This document shows positions 1 to 11,118 of a stretch of 34,837 nucleotides of DNA, one piece after another. The DNA is from Coprinopsis marcescibilis (Eukaryota; Basidiomycota; Agaricomycetes; Agaricales; Psathyrellaceae), in assembly GCA_004369085.1 (NCBI GenBank), contig ML210405.1, forward strand, positions 1-34,837, in the 5' to 3' direction. Under the pieces are notes generated by a model, which saw only the letters and a list, made by a program, of their open reading frames with translations, did not search any database and was not told the DNA's origin. How positions within the stretch are numbered: the first letter of the stretch is position 1; each line of letters starts with the position of its first letter. A program made the translations under genes and the position numbers.

Positions 1-1370
1 GCAACATTGATTGAGACTGGTCGTAGTCAAGACCAAATCCCTCTCGCAGACATGGCATTAGCGCCCGGGGAACAGCGTAGAACTCTATTGCAGGGTATAT
101 ATAGTGGGCATTTTGAACTCTGGTTAGTGATGGATCAATGATAGATCGTGCGCGGATTATCTTAACCGAGGTCTGATTATCGTAATCTAGGTGGGAAATA
201 CAAGGTCTAATCAGGATACTTGATCAAGCACCACGGCGCTAGATCAACCAGTGAATCAAGCCGAACAGTGCTCGATTTAGCAAATCTGCGACTTGATCTA
301 CCCACGCCCTAGATCAAGCACTTAGGAAATTTGCGACATGGCTTCGTGTGCTGCCGTGGAGATGGAGCTATTTGACCTCCTGAGACTGTTAACTTGTACC
401 CAAGGGCTCTCTAGAATCGTATGCAAAAAGTCCCGAACGTGTTCGCGGCAGCTCCCGCATTGAGTGAGGCGTGGGGTGCCAAGAGCTATATCGTTCAACG
501 ATCCTTCACTTACTACTGTGAGAATGACAAGCACCCTCCGCTCATGATCTCATATACTGCTTGCACTCCGGGCGCTGACACTTTCAAGTCAAGATGGGAA
601 GCTTAGAAGTCGAATTCGTCGACCCAATACTGATGTAAGCGACAGAAGCCTTGCCGGGTTCTCCCCTGACGCGACATTTTGCACTTAGTGCTGGGCCAAC
701 TGTGAGCTGAAACTGACTAGAATCTCAACGCAGCGTAACCCTTGCACACTTCACCCCAGTTATTAGGAGCCCTCGGGTCGTATCTACTGTTTGGAGCGTA
801 TCTCATTCAACTCTGTGCATACGCGTCACGGTAGGACGTCGATTTCACGCTGATGTATCATTATAGACCACTACACTCTCAGCCAGACCACAACAGCGAA
901 GAGGGATCACGTTGGAATTAGATGCTTAGGTGCATGATGCTCGTAATACCATTTGAAATGACCTTCTGATCACACCATCTATCTAAGCGGCATAAGTTCG
1001 TGTTTGCCCCACCCTCATACTGGTAACAGGTGCTGACCTCGAATTCTTCGCGTCTGATAGTTTCCATGAGTGTCCAGTGCTTCTTCGCATGGTGAGATTA
1101 TTTCTAACGAGCCATCTTGAAGATCTAGGCTGTAACATCAATTAATAGGAGAATATGGATGCTCAAGAAGGCAATATGGGATGGTTTAATGTCGTCGGTT
1201 ATAATAGCGGTAAGATTATACAATTGACCAAGAAGTTAAAGCTGATATAGTATCCACCAACAGATCACGTTAGTACAGTTCGGGAGTGCAATTGGCATTG
1301 CAGTTAAGGTATGTAGGGAATTGCGGACGGCATCTTTGCGGACTTACCATATTGAGACTAGTTTGCCATC
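1..1370. other. Intergenic, no gene seen
   Basis: No reading frame here shows family features. The only structure seen is a short imperfect direct repeat of about 17 nt (around 277-293 and 322-338) inside a stretch with several GATCAAG/TTGATC words (about 215-315). The sequence directly before 1371 may hold a decayed 5' part of the relic that follows. Confidence 0.5.
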
Positions 1371-1690
1371 TTGAACCGAGATATCCGCCATTTCAAGACA
1401 TTGAGTCTCGCGATTACCTTACACTTAGCTGCCAATCTAGTATGCGACTCTCTAATCACATTGTCTTTGGTATCCTTGGTAAGCCCAGCAGGTACGCTTG
1501 TCATCGAGTTCTCATCCAAAGCACAGTTCAAGCGATACAAGGCTCTCAAACAGGACTGCAACGAAGAGCATGCTCACCTCTTTCTGCCTGAACACCGTCG
1601 AGAACGGCCTGGTATTGACCATATGCGCAACGCTCAACCTGGCGTTGTTTATAGCTCGCCCAAACGATATGATTCATACCGCTCTGTGAG
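1371..1690 (+). pseudogene. DUF6534-like membrane protein remnant
   Basis: Two fragments in different frames resemble consecutive parts of the DUF6534 family, multi-pass membrane proteins that are abundant in mushroom-forming fungi and have no settled function. The first, about 1390-1480, encodes a hydrophobic stretch containing LVCDSLITLSLVSLV, like the family's segment with a conserved D-x-L-I-T. The second, about 1530-1689, encodes ENGLVLTICATLNLALF followed by IARPNDMIHTAL, like the family's last helix region. A GT at 1479 and an AG at 1526 look like an intron, but that splice does not join the two frames. No full-length frame exists on either side. I therefore read it as a decayed fragment; a real gene with unrecognised introns remains possible. 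The family assignment comes from remembered motifs. Confidence 0.42.
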
Positions 1691-2099
1691 TCGTACACTC
1701 TGTTCCTCAGCTCACCCACCACTCAACGATCTCCCCGAACTCGCGGGCCTTAGCCAGCTCATCCTGGGAAGAATGCGAGTACCTTTTCTTTTGACATTCG
1801 CACGGACTTATGTAACAATCCCAGATATGCAAATGTGTTGGTTGCATCCTTGAACAGTAGAAACCTCTCGAGCTCAAGCGAAGACGACATGGGATAAGTC
1901 ACAACATGTACATACCATATCTTTCTTCCCTATCCGACCTTGAAAAACACATCTCAAGGTCCAATTCGCCTCTCACCATGTACTCTATACAGGCATAACA
2001 TTATTACCGCCACGGCGCACAATGACAACACATTTCCCTCCTCAATCAATCATCCCTCTCAAATTCTCTTCTCATTCTCTCAACAAGTTCACTAATCTA

Positions 2100-5000
2100 C
2101 TACATCTGCCCTTTCCTCATCAAATTCCTCCTCACCCTCCTCCTCTCCCCACCAAAAACACCAACACCCCTCCCCCACTGCAGATACGGCGCACCCCCTT
2201 GCTCCTCAACCACAACTTCACCACCACAATCACCCTCCCCAGCCCACGCCCTCCAATCCAACAACCCCCACACAGGAATCTCAATCTCACCCTTCACAAA
2301 GACCCTCCCCTCACCCAACATACACCCCGGAACAGGCATAAGAACCTGCACAACCGCTTTCTGTCCCTCCTGCCTCTCTCCACTCGTACCCGCATCCCCC
2401 ACATTCTCAACCACCCAAGGCGCAACACCACGCACGAGCGCCACACCCACACACGTCGACACATACGGCGAAGGCGGCAGCCGGCCCTGGACGTACGGGA
2501 GTCCCTTGCACCTCCCCCCTCCTCCCTCACCTCGAACACCTGCCCCACCCCATCCTTCTTCAACAATAACAAGCCCCACCAGCGCCCCATTCAACGCCCT
2601 CCCAACCTCCCCAGGCACAACATCCTCATACCCCGCCCCACTCAACACAACACCATCCACACCCTCCCCAACCTCAACCTCATACGGCACCTGCGCAACC
2701 AACGGCACATCCGTATCCCACCTCACAACCCTCGCCCTATCCCGCGCACCCACCACCTTCAGCCCACCACCACCATCCTCATCCTCGCCACCCCGGTATT
2801 TATCATCCTCCTCGTCGGCCCCTGCACTAGGACAGGCCCAATCCGCACTGACATCCAAGCCCAAGGAACCCGCACCCTCACGCTCAAAAACCCCATAAAA
2901 ATACGACAACATCGCCACATTCCGATGATCAACAGCCGAAAACCTCTTCATCGCATACCCATCCTCCTCCGTCCTCGCAACAGGCGGAGAGAGGTACACA
3001 TACTTCGTTCATCCCATCTCACCTCCTCCTCCTCCTCCTCCACCCAAATGCATTCCTCCGCTCATCGCACCAATCGCACCAGCATCCACACCCCCAAACG
3101 CATATCCCCCTCCCACAGCCCCATTCCCATTCCCATTCGCCCTTTCATTCCCATATTCATTCTCGCCCCTTCCACCCAACGCTTCAAAACAAAAAACGAC
3201 ATCAGGCCGCGCCCACTCCTCAACCCGAGCAGTAAGGTCCGCTCCAAGCCCTTTCGACCAACCCATAGTATTCACAACGAGGGGTACCACATCTCTAATC
3301 TTCTTCCCCCTGGCCCTGGACCTATGCTGCGCCTCCTCCTTCTCTTTTTCCTCCCCCTCCCCCTCATCCTCATCTCCATCCTTATCTCGATTTTCATCTT
3401 CATCAAGCTCCTCGTCATAGTCATCCCCCTCAACCCCCTCACAAACCGCAACCTCATCCCTATACCTCTCCAAACAAGCCCTCACTCCCTCCAAATACAA
3501 ATCAGGCACAGCCAGAGGCGTAACAGCTCCCACATAATGCGCCGCATACGGGATCCTCAAATGCGTGAACGGCGGTCCTAAAACAAAATGACAGTCAGTT
3601 AGCGATTGACATCCAGGAAGACGACGTTAGAGATAATAAATAGCATAGAACCAGAACGAAAAAGATGGCTAAAACGAAGAATGGAAAAATGGTTAAAACG
3701 AAGAAAGAAATAAAAGACAACTCCAGGGTCTGATCCAAATTAAACAGGTACGACCAGGAGCACATCCACAAACCAGCACCCCAAGTGCCCAAACCAACAG
3801 TGAAACCCATCCACACCGACGACACACAAAGGAGCACCAATCTATCGAAAGGAACCTGAACCATAAAACCCCAACCATAACAAGCCCGAATGAGATAACC
3901 CAAATCAGGCAGGTACGACCAGGATCACATCCTCAAAACAGCACCGCAAGTCCCAAATCATTGAAGAGACCCCATGCCGATGACGTATACGCTCTCTCAA
4001 AAAGAAACTGAAACATGAAAAACCAAAAAGTAGGCACGAGAAGGATAACCAAGAAAATCCAAATTAGGCAGGCACGACGAGGAGCACATCCCATCCAATC
4101 CCATCCACATCCCCGCTGCTGCTCTTCACGCACATCAATCACCCATCCAACGCACAAGCGATGCAAAAGCCCCACCCAAAAAACGCACCAAACGGAACCC
4201 GAAAAAAAAACGAACACCACGGGGGGGAACACATCTTATTCGCCTAGCATCGTTCCCCTCCCCTCCCCACCACGTCACTAGCCACCAGTCAGAGCTCCCC
4301 TCGCACTCAGGACCCACCCCAAATGCAACGCAACCACCTCAACGCGAGAAACCAACAACCCATAAAGCCAGAGCACACCCAACTCGCGACAGAGGGGAGA
4401 TCTTAACCCAAAATAAACGACGCGATGAAGAGAAACCCCAACAGAGACGAAACGAAACGAAACGAAGCGAAGCCCTAAAAAGCGATAACGGAACGTAACA
4501 GGGACCCTGCTGCTCTCCTGTTCATCTACTTGTGCTCCTGCTCGTGCCTGCTCGTGCTGGCGCTCCTGCTCGTGTGCCTGCTCGTGTGCCTACAGCTCAT
4601 CAAGCATCTCCAGCTCCAGCTCGCAGTCTATCCATCCATCCAGCCATCTACTCGCTCTGCTCCTGCTGCTCCTACTGGTGCTCCTGTTGCGCCTGTTGCT
4701 CCTGCAGCTCCTGCTCTCGTTCAAGCTCCCAACCATCCATCAGCCCCTATGGCCCACCCGCACATCATACGCGCCAACTCCAAAAAAATCGAATCGAAAT
4801 ACAAGCGGAAGACACGATATCAAGCACCAAGCCTGCTCCTCCTGGTTCTCCTGGTCCCTTGCTCTCAGAACAGAACGCGAGGACCCGAACAAGAGTCACC
4901 AAAAAACCGCCAAAAGAAACCAAAATCGCCAAAATAGCAAAACCGAAAAAAAAACTCACCAAACGCCCTCTCGCCGACAACACACAAGCTGACCATCCCG

Positions 5001-6549
5001 CCCACCGTAAACTCGCTCTGTCCAACATCGCACTCCAAAAAAGCGACACGCTCATAGCGTCCCAAGAGGCCATTCAACAGGGTACGGGCAAAAGAGCTTT
5101 TGCCACTATTGCGGGGGCCTTTTACGAGGTACGTCTGCGGGCCTACGGCCGTGTTTGCGTTGATGGGCGGATTGGATGATGGATGGGTATGACAGCAAGG
5201 ACGACGAGGAGGAGAGCGCATGGGCAGAAGACGCTGAACCCCATCCATCGAGTGACTTATCCAACGCTTCAGCCCACGTCGGGGGAAGGGCGCGAGATCC
5301 CTAGACTGTTTATATACCTACACCCATAGTCAATACCAGCAATAAAACCATGAAGCACCACTCACAATATAAACACCAGGGACACGCAGCACCTCCGGAT
5401 GCCTCTCTGCGTCAGGGTGCACACCCCAATTCAAGCGCCTCTGCCAGCGACTCGGCCTGAACACATCCTCAAACGGCCGGCACACAACCCCCAACCTCTC
5501 CACACCCGTCCGCAACGTCTGCACCGCAATCACAGCACCCGCTTTCCAAAACGGGTCCTCAGGCTGCACCAGGCTCTGGACGCGCAGGGGAAGAGCACGG
5601 AACACTGATTGGTCCAAGACATGTCCCGCCCGCTTCCCGACAAAGGCAGCTTTGAGGATAGGCAACGGCGCAGAGCTCGGCGCAAACACCTTGTGCACCC
5701 TCACGCCTCCGCCTCCTTCCACACCCACCCGCGTCCCAAACAGATCCACACACCCATGCACCATACCCAGCGCAAACGTGCCCAACAAACACAGCGTCTC
5801 ATGCGCAGGGAGCAAAACGAGGGTGGTGGCAGACGCATCGGGCAGCCCCAGCGCCGCCGCTTCAGCCGCAGAGATCCCAAACATATTCTCGCCCTCTACA
5901 GGCCGGAACGTCGACAGCGTCTCTGCCTCCTGTTCCTCCTTATTTTGACCAGCCACGACGGCATTCGCACTAGTCGCCGGCCCAAAATCCACATCGCCTC
6001 CTCCGCAGACGACGACCCCGATTCTCTCCCTGCTCCAAACCGCCTCCTCCTACCCACAGGCACGAAAACAACACCATCATCTTCATCTGCATCCCCACTC
6101 TCATTCTCACTCCCACTTTCACTCTGACTTTCACTTTCACTCTCACTCGACCCCAGCTCAATCACATCCGCCTGCATCTTGAACCCATCCTCCCCAACCG
6201 TAAAATACCGCTCCCTCTTCCCGCCCCTCCCACCCCCACCGCGCTTTGACTCAGCTTTCCGATGCGCGTTTCTACCCCCACCTCTCCCTCTCCCACCAGA
6301 CACAGGATCCCCATACCCCACCCTCGTGCGCTTGCTCCCACTCGCTCCAGGTACCACCTCCACCGGGACGTTCTTCCGTTTCGCACTCCCTACCCGCGTA
6401 CTGGATGGAGAGGAACCGGCATTCTTGGTTGTCGCGTTTCTTGTTGAGATAGACGTGGGATAGCGCGGGGATTCCGATGTGTTTGTGGTGGGAGTAGGAG
6501 TGGAGGTTGCTGCAGCAGCAGCTTTTCGCGCCGCGAGCGCACTAATCAT
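2100..6549 (-). CDS. GRC3: Polynucleotide 5'-hydroxyl-kinase GRC3 (NOL9/GRC3 family)
   Basis: GRC3 phosphorylates RNA 5'-OH ends in the nucleolus and, with the Las1 nuclease, processes ITS2 of pre-rRNA. The start is ATG at 6549. A low-complexity Ser/Glu/Asp-rich N-terminus is followed by a conserved domain (ENMFGISAAEAAALG). Next come the Walker A loop GPRNSGKSS (about 5110), LECDVGQSEF, then PPFTHLRIPYAAHYVG, and the family-typical end at 2100 (PYLQWG...RRNLMRKGQM). The well supported joins are a donor at 5365 and an intron 4959-3578 that links ERAFG to PPFTHLR in phase. The first intron is probably 6053 to 6001 or 5998. Two spots are uncertain. Before the P-loop, another frame carries a more family-like stretch (WAEALDKSLDGWG), possibly joined by an intron 5239-5143. 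An in-frame TGA at 3011-3009 follows a Gly-rich run; GT at 3089 with AG at 3003 would remove it in phase. The family call is firm; intactness is not. Confidence 0.88.
3733..4090. repeat. Three imperfect copies of a ~160-bp tandem unit
   Basis: A roughly 33-nt block containing GGTACGACCAGGAGCACATC begins near 3733, recurs near 3899 with few changes, and again near 4057. The spacing is about 166 and 158 nt. The sequence between blocks is also related, for example CCGACGAC versus CCGATGAC and GATAACC. The array lies inside the long GRC3 intron and probably explains part of its length. Confidence 0.7.
4508..4725. repeat. Low-complexity GCTCCTG/GCTCGTG repeat
   Basis: Short degenerate repeats built from CTGCTCGTG and TGCTCCTG words fill this part of the GRC3 intron, with a run of CCATC words in the middle. 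Long open frames arise here only because the repeat lacks stops; I see no protein family in them. Confidence 0.7.
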
Positions 6550-7605
6550 CGCCAATTTTATCCTATCGTCTCGTCTCGTCCTGTATCGTCTTGGAACCTT
6601 TAGCTTCCTATCCCCTTCAAAACCAGTTCAGTCAAACGCACTCGACCAAATGAACCACACATACCTGAACGGAGCAACAACAAGACCTTAGCAAGACGAA
6701 GAGATCTCGAGCGGAAAATGATCGCAAAGCTTTGATCGCCGACCTTACACGTGACTTTTCGCGACGCGTGAAGACGCGTTTAGGGGCTCGGCTCTCGCGG
6801 TAGCCACAAGTATGCTCTGCGAAGCGTTATAGAGTACTGGAGTACTGCCGAATCCTCTTGTCTGGCTGCAGCCCGAGTGAATCAGGAGTACATTAAACGT
6901 CATGTACCTAAATGAGAACGAGTACGAGAGGAGAACCATGCAGATGCGGATACTATGGACAGGACAGTATTGAGGCTTCAGGTAGGAACCTCAAACGGTA
7001 CAGGGGACCAGCCAGCCTCCGAGCACCATGTGCATTGCAGGATGGGTGGTCCAGGATATGGTGCTTGCACAACCTAGGAGAGGGCCGGTGCAGGCTTGCA
7101 AGGATGAAGATACAAGACCAAAAAGTGTATCTGGCAGCAATGTATCTACCTTTCACTCAAGATGATTGCATGTACTGCTTCAGGAATCATATCAGACACG
7201 TAGATTGAACGGTGGTAAGATGAACGGGAGGCAAAGCTCGTCGATTGTACTTTTATACGCGCTGTTAAAAGCACTTAGCTCTCAGCCCGACTGTCGCCAA
7301 TCTATCCTTGCCCGCACATCCTCACTCGGCCACGATCACAGCTCCCTGTCCCTCCCTTTCCAAATAAGCTATAACCCCTATTCCTACAAGTTACTTCTCA
7401 TTGATTAATCCTGGAATCTGAATCGTTCTTCCCAAGAAACAGGTCTTCCCCACCACAAATTCAAACACAAATACGCGCATGCCTTTCCCAGCCCCGCACA
7501 ATCCATTACCACAGACCCCACTCCTTGCAAACTTTGTAAACCGACATGCTTGTTCCCGCTCGATCCATAATCTCGCACAATTAGCACTGCCGGGTCTTTC
7601 CCAAC
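6550..7605. other. Intergenic between divergent genes
   Basis: This stretch separates the minus-strand GRC3 start from the plus-strand duplicated block. The short frames here carry no recognised motif. It must include the GRC3 promoter, but no clear TATA box is visible near 6549. Confidence 0.5.
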
Positions 7606-8191
7606 TCAGCGGCATATCAATCAGAAAAGTCCATAGCGCTCACCAAGTTCATCACTGCAATTTCCGCTCCGCAAAAGAAGAGCCAAGACGCCCGCCACCA
7701 GACCCCAAATCCTTCTCCTTCTCATCTATATCTAGTAACTCTCATCCTTCTGCATCTGGTTCTTCCCGAGAGCCAGGTCTTCTTCAGTACCACTTCTATA
7801 CCCTCTCAGCCACGCACGATCCCAAGGGCCAATGCCCATTCCCCACAAACCACAGATTCGTCCTTGCAAACCGGAGGAACACATGCATTACTTTTCCTCA
7901 GCTTCTTGTAGATCCCATTTTGCACAAGTCATCGCAACTTGCAGATCATTGAATATGGCCGATGCATCACGCCACACATTATAATTAGATTATCTCTCCG
8001 TCCACGTTACGTCCACGGTGAAACTCGAATCTTTGCATGCTGCTTCCCAACTTCCAAAGGTAAGGTACCGCACTCTCCGTAAACTCTCCGTGTAGGGCAT
8101 CATAAAAGCATGGAAAGCCCTCGCATCTCTGCAATGACTTAAAGGGGCCAACTCCCTGTACCTCACAGCACTATCCTCCAGGCTCATAGCG

Positions 8192-9028
8192 ATGATCTGG
8201 CAATGGAAATGGCAACGCGCAGCTCTCGTGGCTCTTTCCATCTCCTATGCCACTACAAAAAGTCAATTCGTTACTACCCTCCCTGAATTAACTCTCCTGC
8301 CATATCCAACACCTCGACCCGGGTTGTCTCGTTCATCCCCATCCGATGGACACACGGCCCGAGAAGGGAAAACCACACCCAACACCGGACAGCCACCTTC
8401 CAAACCCCTGCCAGTCGGTCCCATCGTAGGCGGTTCCATAGGCGCCTTGGCGCTCTTTGCAATCCTCATCCTCATCCTCGTCCGGCGTCGCCGGAAACGC
8501 CGTTCGGCACCAGCACCAGAACCAGCATCGGGTTTATTCCCCGTGGACGTGGACGGTACTCAAGCCGACGACGTAGAACTCGTAGGATTTTCTCGGGCGT
8601 ACGGAATCCGGCGTCGTTCGAACTTAAAAGCCTCGCTAGGGAGCGGCAGCGCATCCAACGATGCCCGACCTCCCCCCACACTGCCCATTCGCAAACCGTA
8701 CTATACCCATCGCACAGGGGACCTGGAGAGTCTGACCGAGGAGACGCCTGGGCCTGGCGCACAACGGGAAGGCAACACAGTGCCGGACGAGTTGCCAGCT
8801 GGGATAGGGTTTACTCCCGGGAGCTCTGTTCATCGTGATGACAGGACTCGAGAGGACGCAAACGGAGCGGTAGCAGTACTGTCTTTGCCAGAGATGCAAG
8901 AGCGCATCCACTCTCTACAGCGACAAGTCGCGTTACTAAGGGAGGACCCCAGACCAGCGTCCATATCCACCTCTGGAGAAGATCCCCCACCGATGTATAG
9001 TAGTACTCTTGGGAGTCCGGTCAAGTAG
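8192..9028 (+). CDS. Single-pass membrane protein with PPxY tail, copy 1
   Basis: The protein has 278 aa and no intron. An N-terminal hydrophobic signal (about residues 10-25, ending ATTKSQ) is followed by a short Pro/Ser/Thr-rich ectodomain (about 26-74). One membrane helix (about 76-97, GPIVGGSIGALALFAILILI) is capped by RRRRKRR, which places the long tail in the cytoplasm. The tail has a short helix-forming stretch (LPEMQERIHSLQRQVALL, about 230-250) and ends with DPPPMYSS, a PPxY motif at 266-269. It is the paralogue of the genes at 10060 and 12010; its ectodomain is roughly 75 aa shorter than that of copy 2. I recognise the layout (signal, Ser/Thr/Pro stalk, helix, disordered tail) as common in agaricomycetes and reminiscent of fungal wall-stress sensors, but no named domain is visible. 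Function unknown. Confidence 0.8.
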   Translation: MIWQWKWQRAALVALSISYATTKSQFVTTLPELTLLPYPTPRPGLSRSSPSDGHTAREGKTTPNTGQPPSKPLPVGPIVGGSIGALALFAILILILVRRRRKRRSAPAPEPASGLFPVDVDGTQADDVELVGFSRAYGIRRRSNLKASLGSGSASNDARPPPTLPIRKPYYTHRTGDLESLTEETPGPGAQREGNTVPDELPAGIGFTPGSSVHRDDRTREDANGAVAVLSLPEMQERIHSLQRQVALLREDPRPASISTSGEDPPPMYSSTLGSPVK

Positions 9029-10059
9029 ACCCCAAATATATCATGATCCCAAGCTATTGGTTCGAGCTTAGTGCTCCTCCCAGTCGGGGCGCCTATTTAG
9101 TTTTAACTCGTCCTCGTTCTGTCCTTAGCACAACTGGGCGTATGTAGGTTGGAACTGGCTCAACCAGCTAGATGAGGATCCGACTCTTGTGGTAACATTG
9201 CGTTCGAACTTCGAAAGCATTGCCCATAACAAATATGTACTCCTTCCTGTAGCATAGGGCCATGTCAGCGTCGAAGCAGGGTCGGTAGACAGGTCGGGAC
9301 TCGGCGGGGGGTAATATCACAGCCGCGCCATCCCACCCCACTCAGCAGCAATGTTCAAATCAATCAGAAAGTCCATAGCGCTCACCAAAGTTCATCACTA
9401 CGATGTCATACCCCGTAAAAGGAAAGCCAAGACGCCCGTCACGACACCAAGTCATTCTCCGTCTTCTTTCCAGCGATCTAGTACTTCTCAACCTTCTCCA
9501 TCTGATCCTTCTCCAGTATCACTTCCATACCCCCAGCCACCTATGATCCCAATGTGCCAATGCCCAATAAATGTCCTTGCATACTAATTGGAACTTGCAG
9601 ATCATTGAATGTGGCATCAATGGCCCTGCCACGCGTTATAATTATATGATCTCCACATCCACATTGCATCCACAGCAAAACCGGAATCTTTGCTTGCGGT
9701 TTCTTTACTCGCAAAGGTACGCTACCTAATTCCAATAAAGTTGGAGTTAAAGTTAGGAGGATCAACTTTTCATGCTTGGGCATTGAATAGTTTCCTTTGG
9801 TCCACGGTTCACAATTGCAAATTGCTTGTAAAAGTTGCAGCCAGTTCGGTACTCGAAATATGCATGATAAAATAAGCCTGCACCAAATCAATTCAAGTAT
9901 GGAACTCAAAGGCCGAATCCACGATGGGAACGAGGATCCTCCAAAAAAAGCACTCTCCGTCAACTCTCCGTGCTGGGATCATACAAAGGCCCTCGCATCT
10001 CTGCAATTATTTGAAAGAGGCATCTCCCTGTACTTCAGCACCATCCTCCCAGCTCCATA

Positions 10060-11118
10060 ATGATGATTTGGCGCTGGAAAAGACAACGCTCAGCTTTCGT
10101 AGCTCTTTCCATCTCCTATGCCACTACAAAAAGTCAATTCACCAACTCTGAGCCCTCTTCCACATCGAGCGGATCGGGCCTCACGACCACATTGGATTCC
10201 ACCTCGGAAGAATTTGTGTTCATTACTTCCCTCACTGAATTAGCACTCCTGTCAGATCCACCGCGTCCATCCAGGTCGGCTTCATCATCCCCATCACAGC
10301 CTATACCTGCCAGCACCCCACCCCCACCCCCACCCCTCACCGATGGAGACACAGACTCACCATCCAGCGCACCATCCCTCCCCCCTCAAGTTCCAAACGC
10401 TTTCAACTTCTTCACAACCATCGTCCGCTCGCCAAACGGAACAACCACATCCATCATCATTATCCTCGACACTGCCACACCCAATAATGGACGGCCAAGT
10501 TCCAAACCTCTGCCAGTCGGACCCATCGTAGGCAGTTCCATAGCTGCATTGGTGCTCTTACAAATCCTCATTCTCGTCTTTTTCTTCGCCTGGCGTCGCC
10601 GGAAACGCGGGTCGGCATCGGCATCGGCATTGGCATTATTCCCCTTGCTCCCTCCTCCAGCCTCGGAGGATGGAGGATTTGTGGGACTTGCTCGGGTGTT
10701 GGGGGTCCGGCGGAGGTCGATTTTCAAAGACTCGTCAGGCAGATCAAGCGACTATGCAGGACCTTGCCCCGCCTTGCCAATCCGCAAAGAATATACCCAG
10801 CGGACAGGGGATCCGGAGAACGAGGCGATGACTAGCGCTCCCGCACAAGAGGGCAACACAGTGCCCAACAAGTTTCCAGCCAACTCTGGGATAGGATCTA
10901 CTCCCAGGAGCACTGGACATCCTGACGGGGCGGAGGAGGATGGGAACGAAGAAGTAATAACGTCTTTACCGGAGATGCAAGAGCGGATCCGCTCTCTGCA
11001 GCAACAACTTGGAGTCGCGTTACTGAGGGCCCGGGAGTCGAGACCAGCGTCCGTGTCCACCTCTGCAGAAGAGCCCCCACCGATGTATAGTAGTAGCCTT
11101 GGGAGTCCGGTCGTGTAG
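10060..11118 (+). CDS. Single-pass membrane protein with PPxY tail, copy 2
   Basis: The protein has 352 aa and no intron; ATG at 10060 or the next codon. The signal peptide is nearly identical to copy 1 (VALSISYATTKSQ). The ectodomain (about 27-150) is Ser/Thr/Pro-rich with a Pro run (PASTPPPPPPL) and a stretch NGTTTSIIIILDTATPN before the helix. The membrane segment is about 156-178, followed by WRRRKRG. The cytoplasmic tail carries LPEMQERIRSLQQQLGVALL (about 305-324), a likely short coiled coil, and ends EPPPMYSSSLGSPVV with PPxY at 340-343. The extra ectodomain residues relative to copy 1 suggest a deletion there or an insertion here. It lies in unit 2 of the tandem duplication, so its promoter is duplicated too. 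Likely role, by inference only: surface sensor or adhesin-like protein whose tail can bind WW-domain proteins. Confidence 0.85.
   Translation: MMIWRWKRQRSAFVALSISYATTKSQFTNSEPSSTSSGSGLTTTLDSTSEEFVFITSLTELALLSDPPRPSRSASSSPSQPIPASTPPPPPPLTDGDTDSPSSAPSLPPQVPNAFNFFTTIVRSPNGTTTSIIIILDTATPNNGRPSSKPLPVGPIVGSSIAALVLLQILILVFFFAWRRRKRGSASASALALFPLLPPPASEDGGFVGLARVLGVRRRSIFKDSSGRSSDYAGPCPALPIRKEYTQRTGDPENEAMTSAPAQEGNTVPNKFPANSGIGSTPRSTGHPDGAEEDGNEEVITSLPEMQERIRSLQQQLGVALLRARESRPASVSTSAEEPPPMYSSSLGSPVV

Larger units (their letters stand above)
3578..4959 (-). other. Unusually long GRC3 intron (1,382 nt)
   Basis: The donor is GTGAGT at 4959 and the acceptor TTTTAG ends at 3578. Both sides fit in phase (one base left plus two bases) and restore the conserved G-PPFTHLR junction. 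Other introns in this window are mostly 48-105 nt, with one of 305 nt, so this one is exceptional. It holds imperfect repeats and a low-complexity block (separate entries) and no convincing gene on either strand. Confidence 0.75.

Noticed and set aside
2022..3581. 519-aa plus-strand open frame
   Set aside because: It is antisense to the GRC3 C-terminal exons. It is a Pro/His/Thr-rich composition artefact, while the minus strand carries the conserved family motifs.
4532..5179. 215-aa plus-strand open frame
   Set aside because: It runs through the GCTCCTG repeat and antisense to the GRC3 P-loop exon; Ser/Cys repeats come from the repeat DNA.
5609..6127. 172-aa plus-strand frame
   Set aside because: Antisense shadow of GRC3 exons 1-2; Arg/His-rich with no motif.
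9351..9587. 78-aa frame in the leader of unit 2
   Set aside because: The homologous leader of unit 1 lacks the ATG and carries indels, and the relic at 14.4 kb does not keep the frame, so coding is not conserved.
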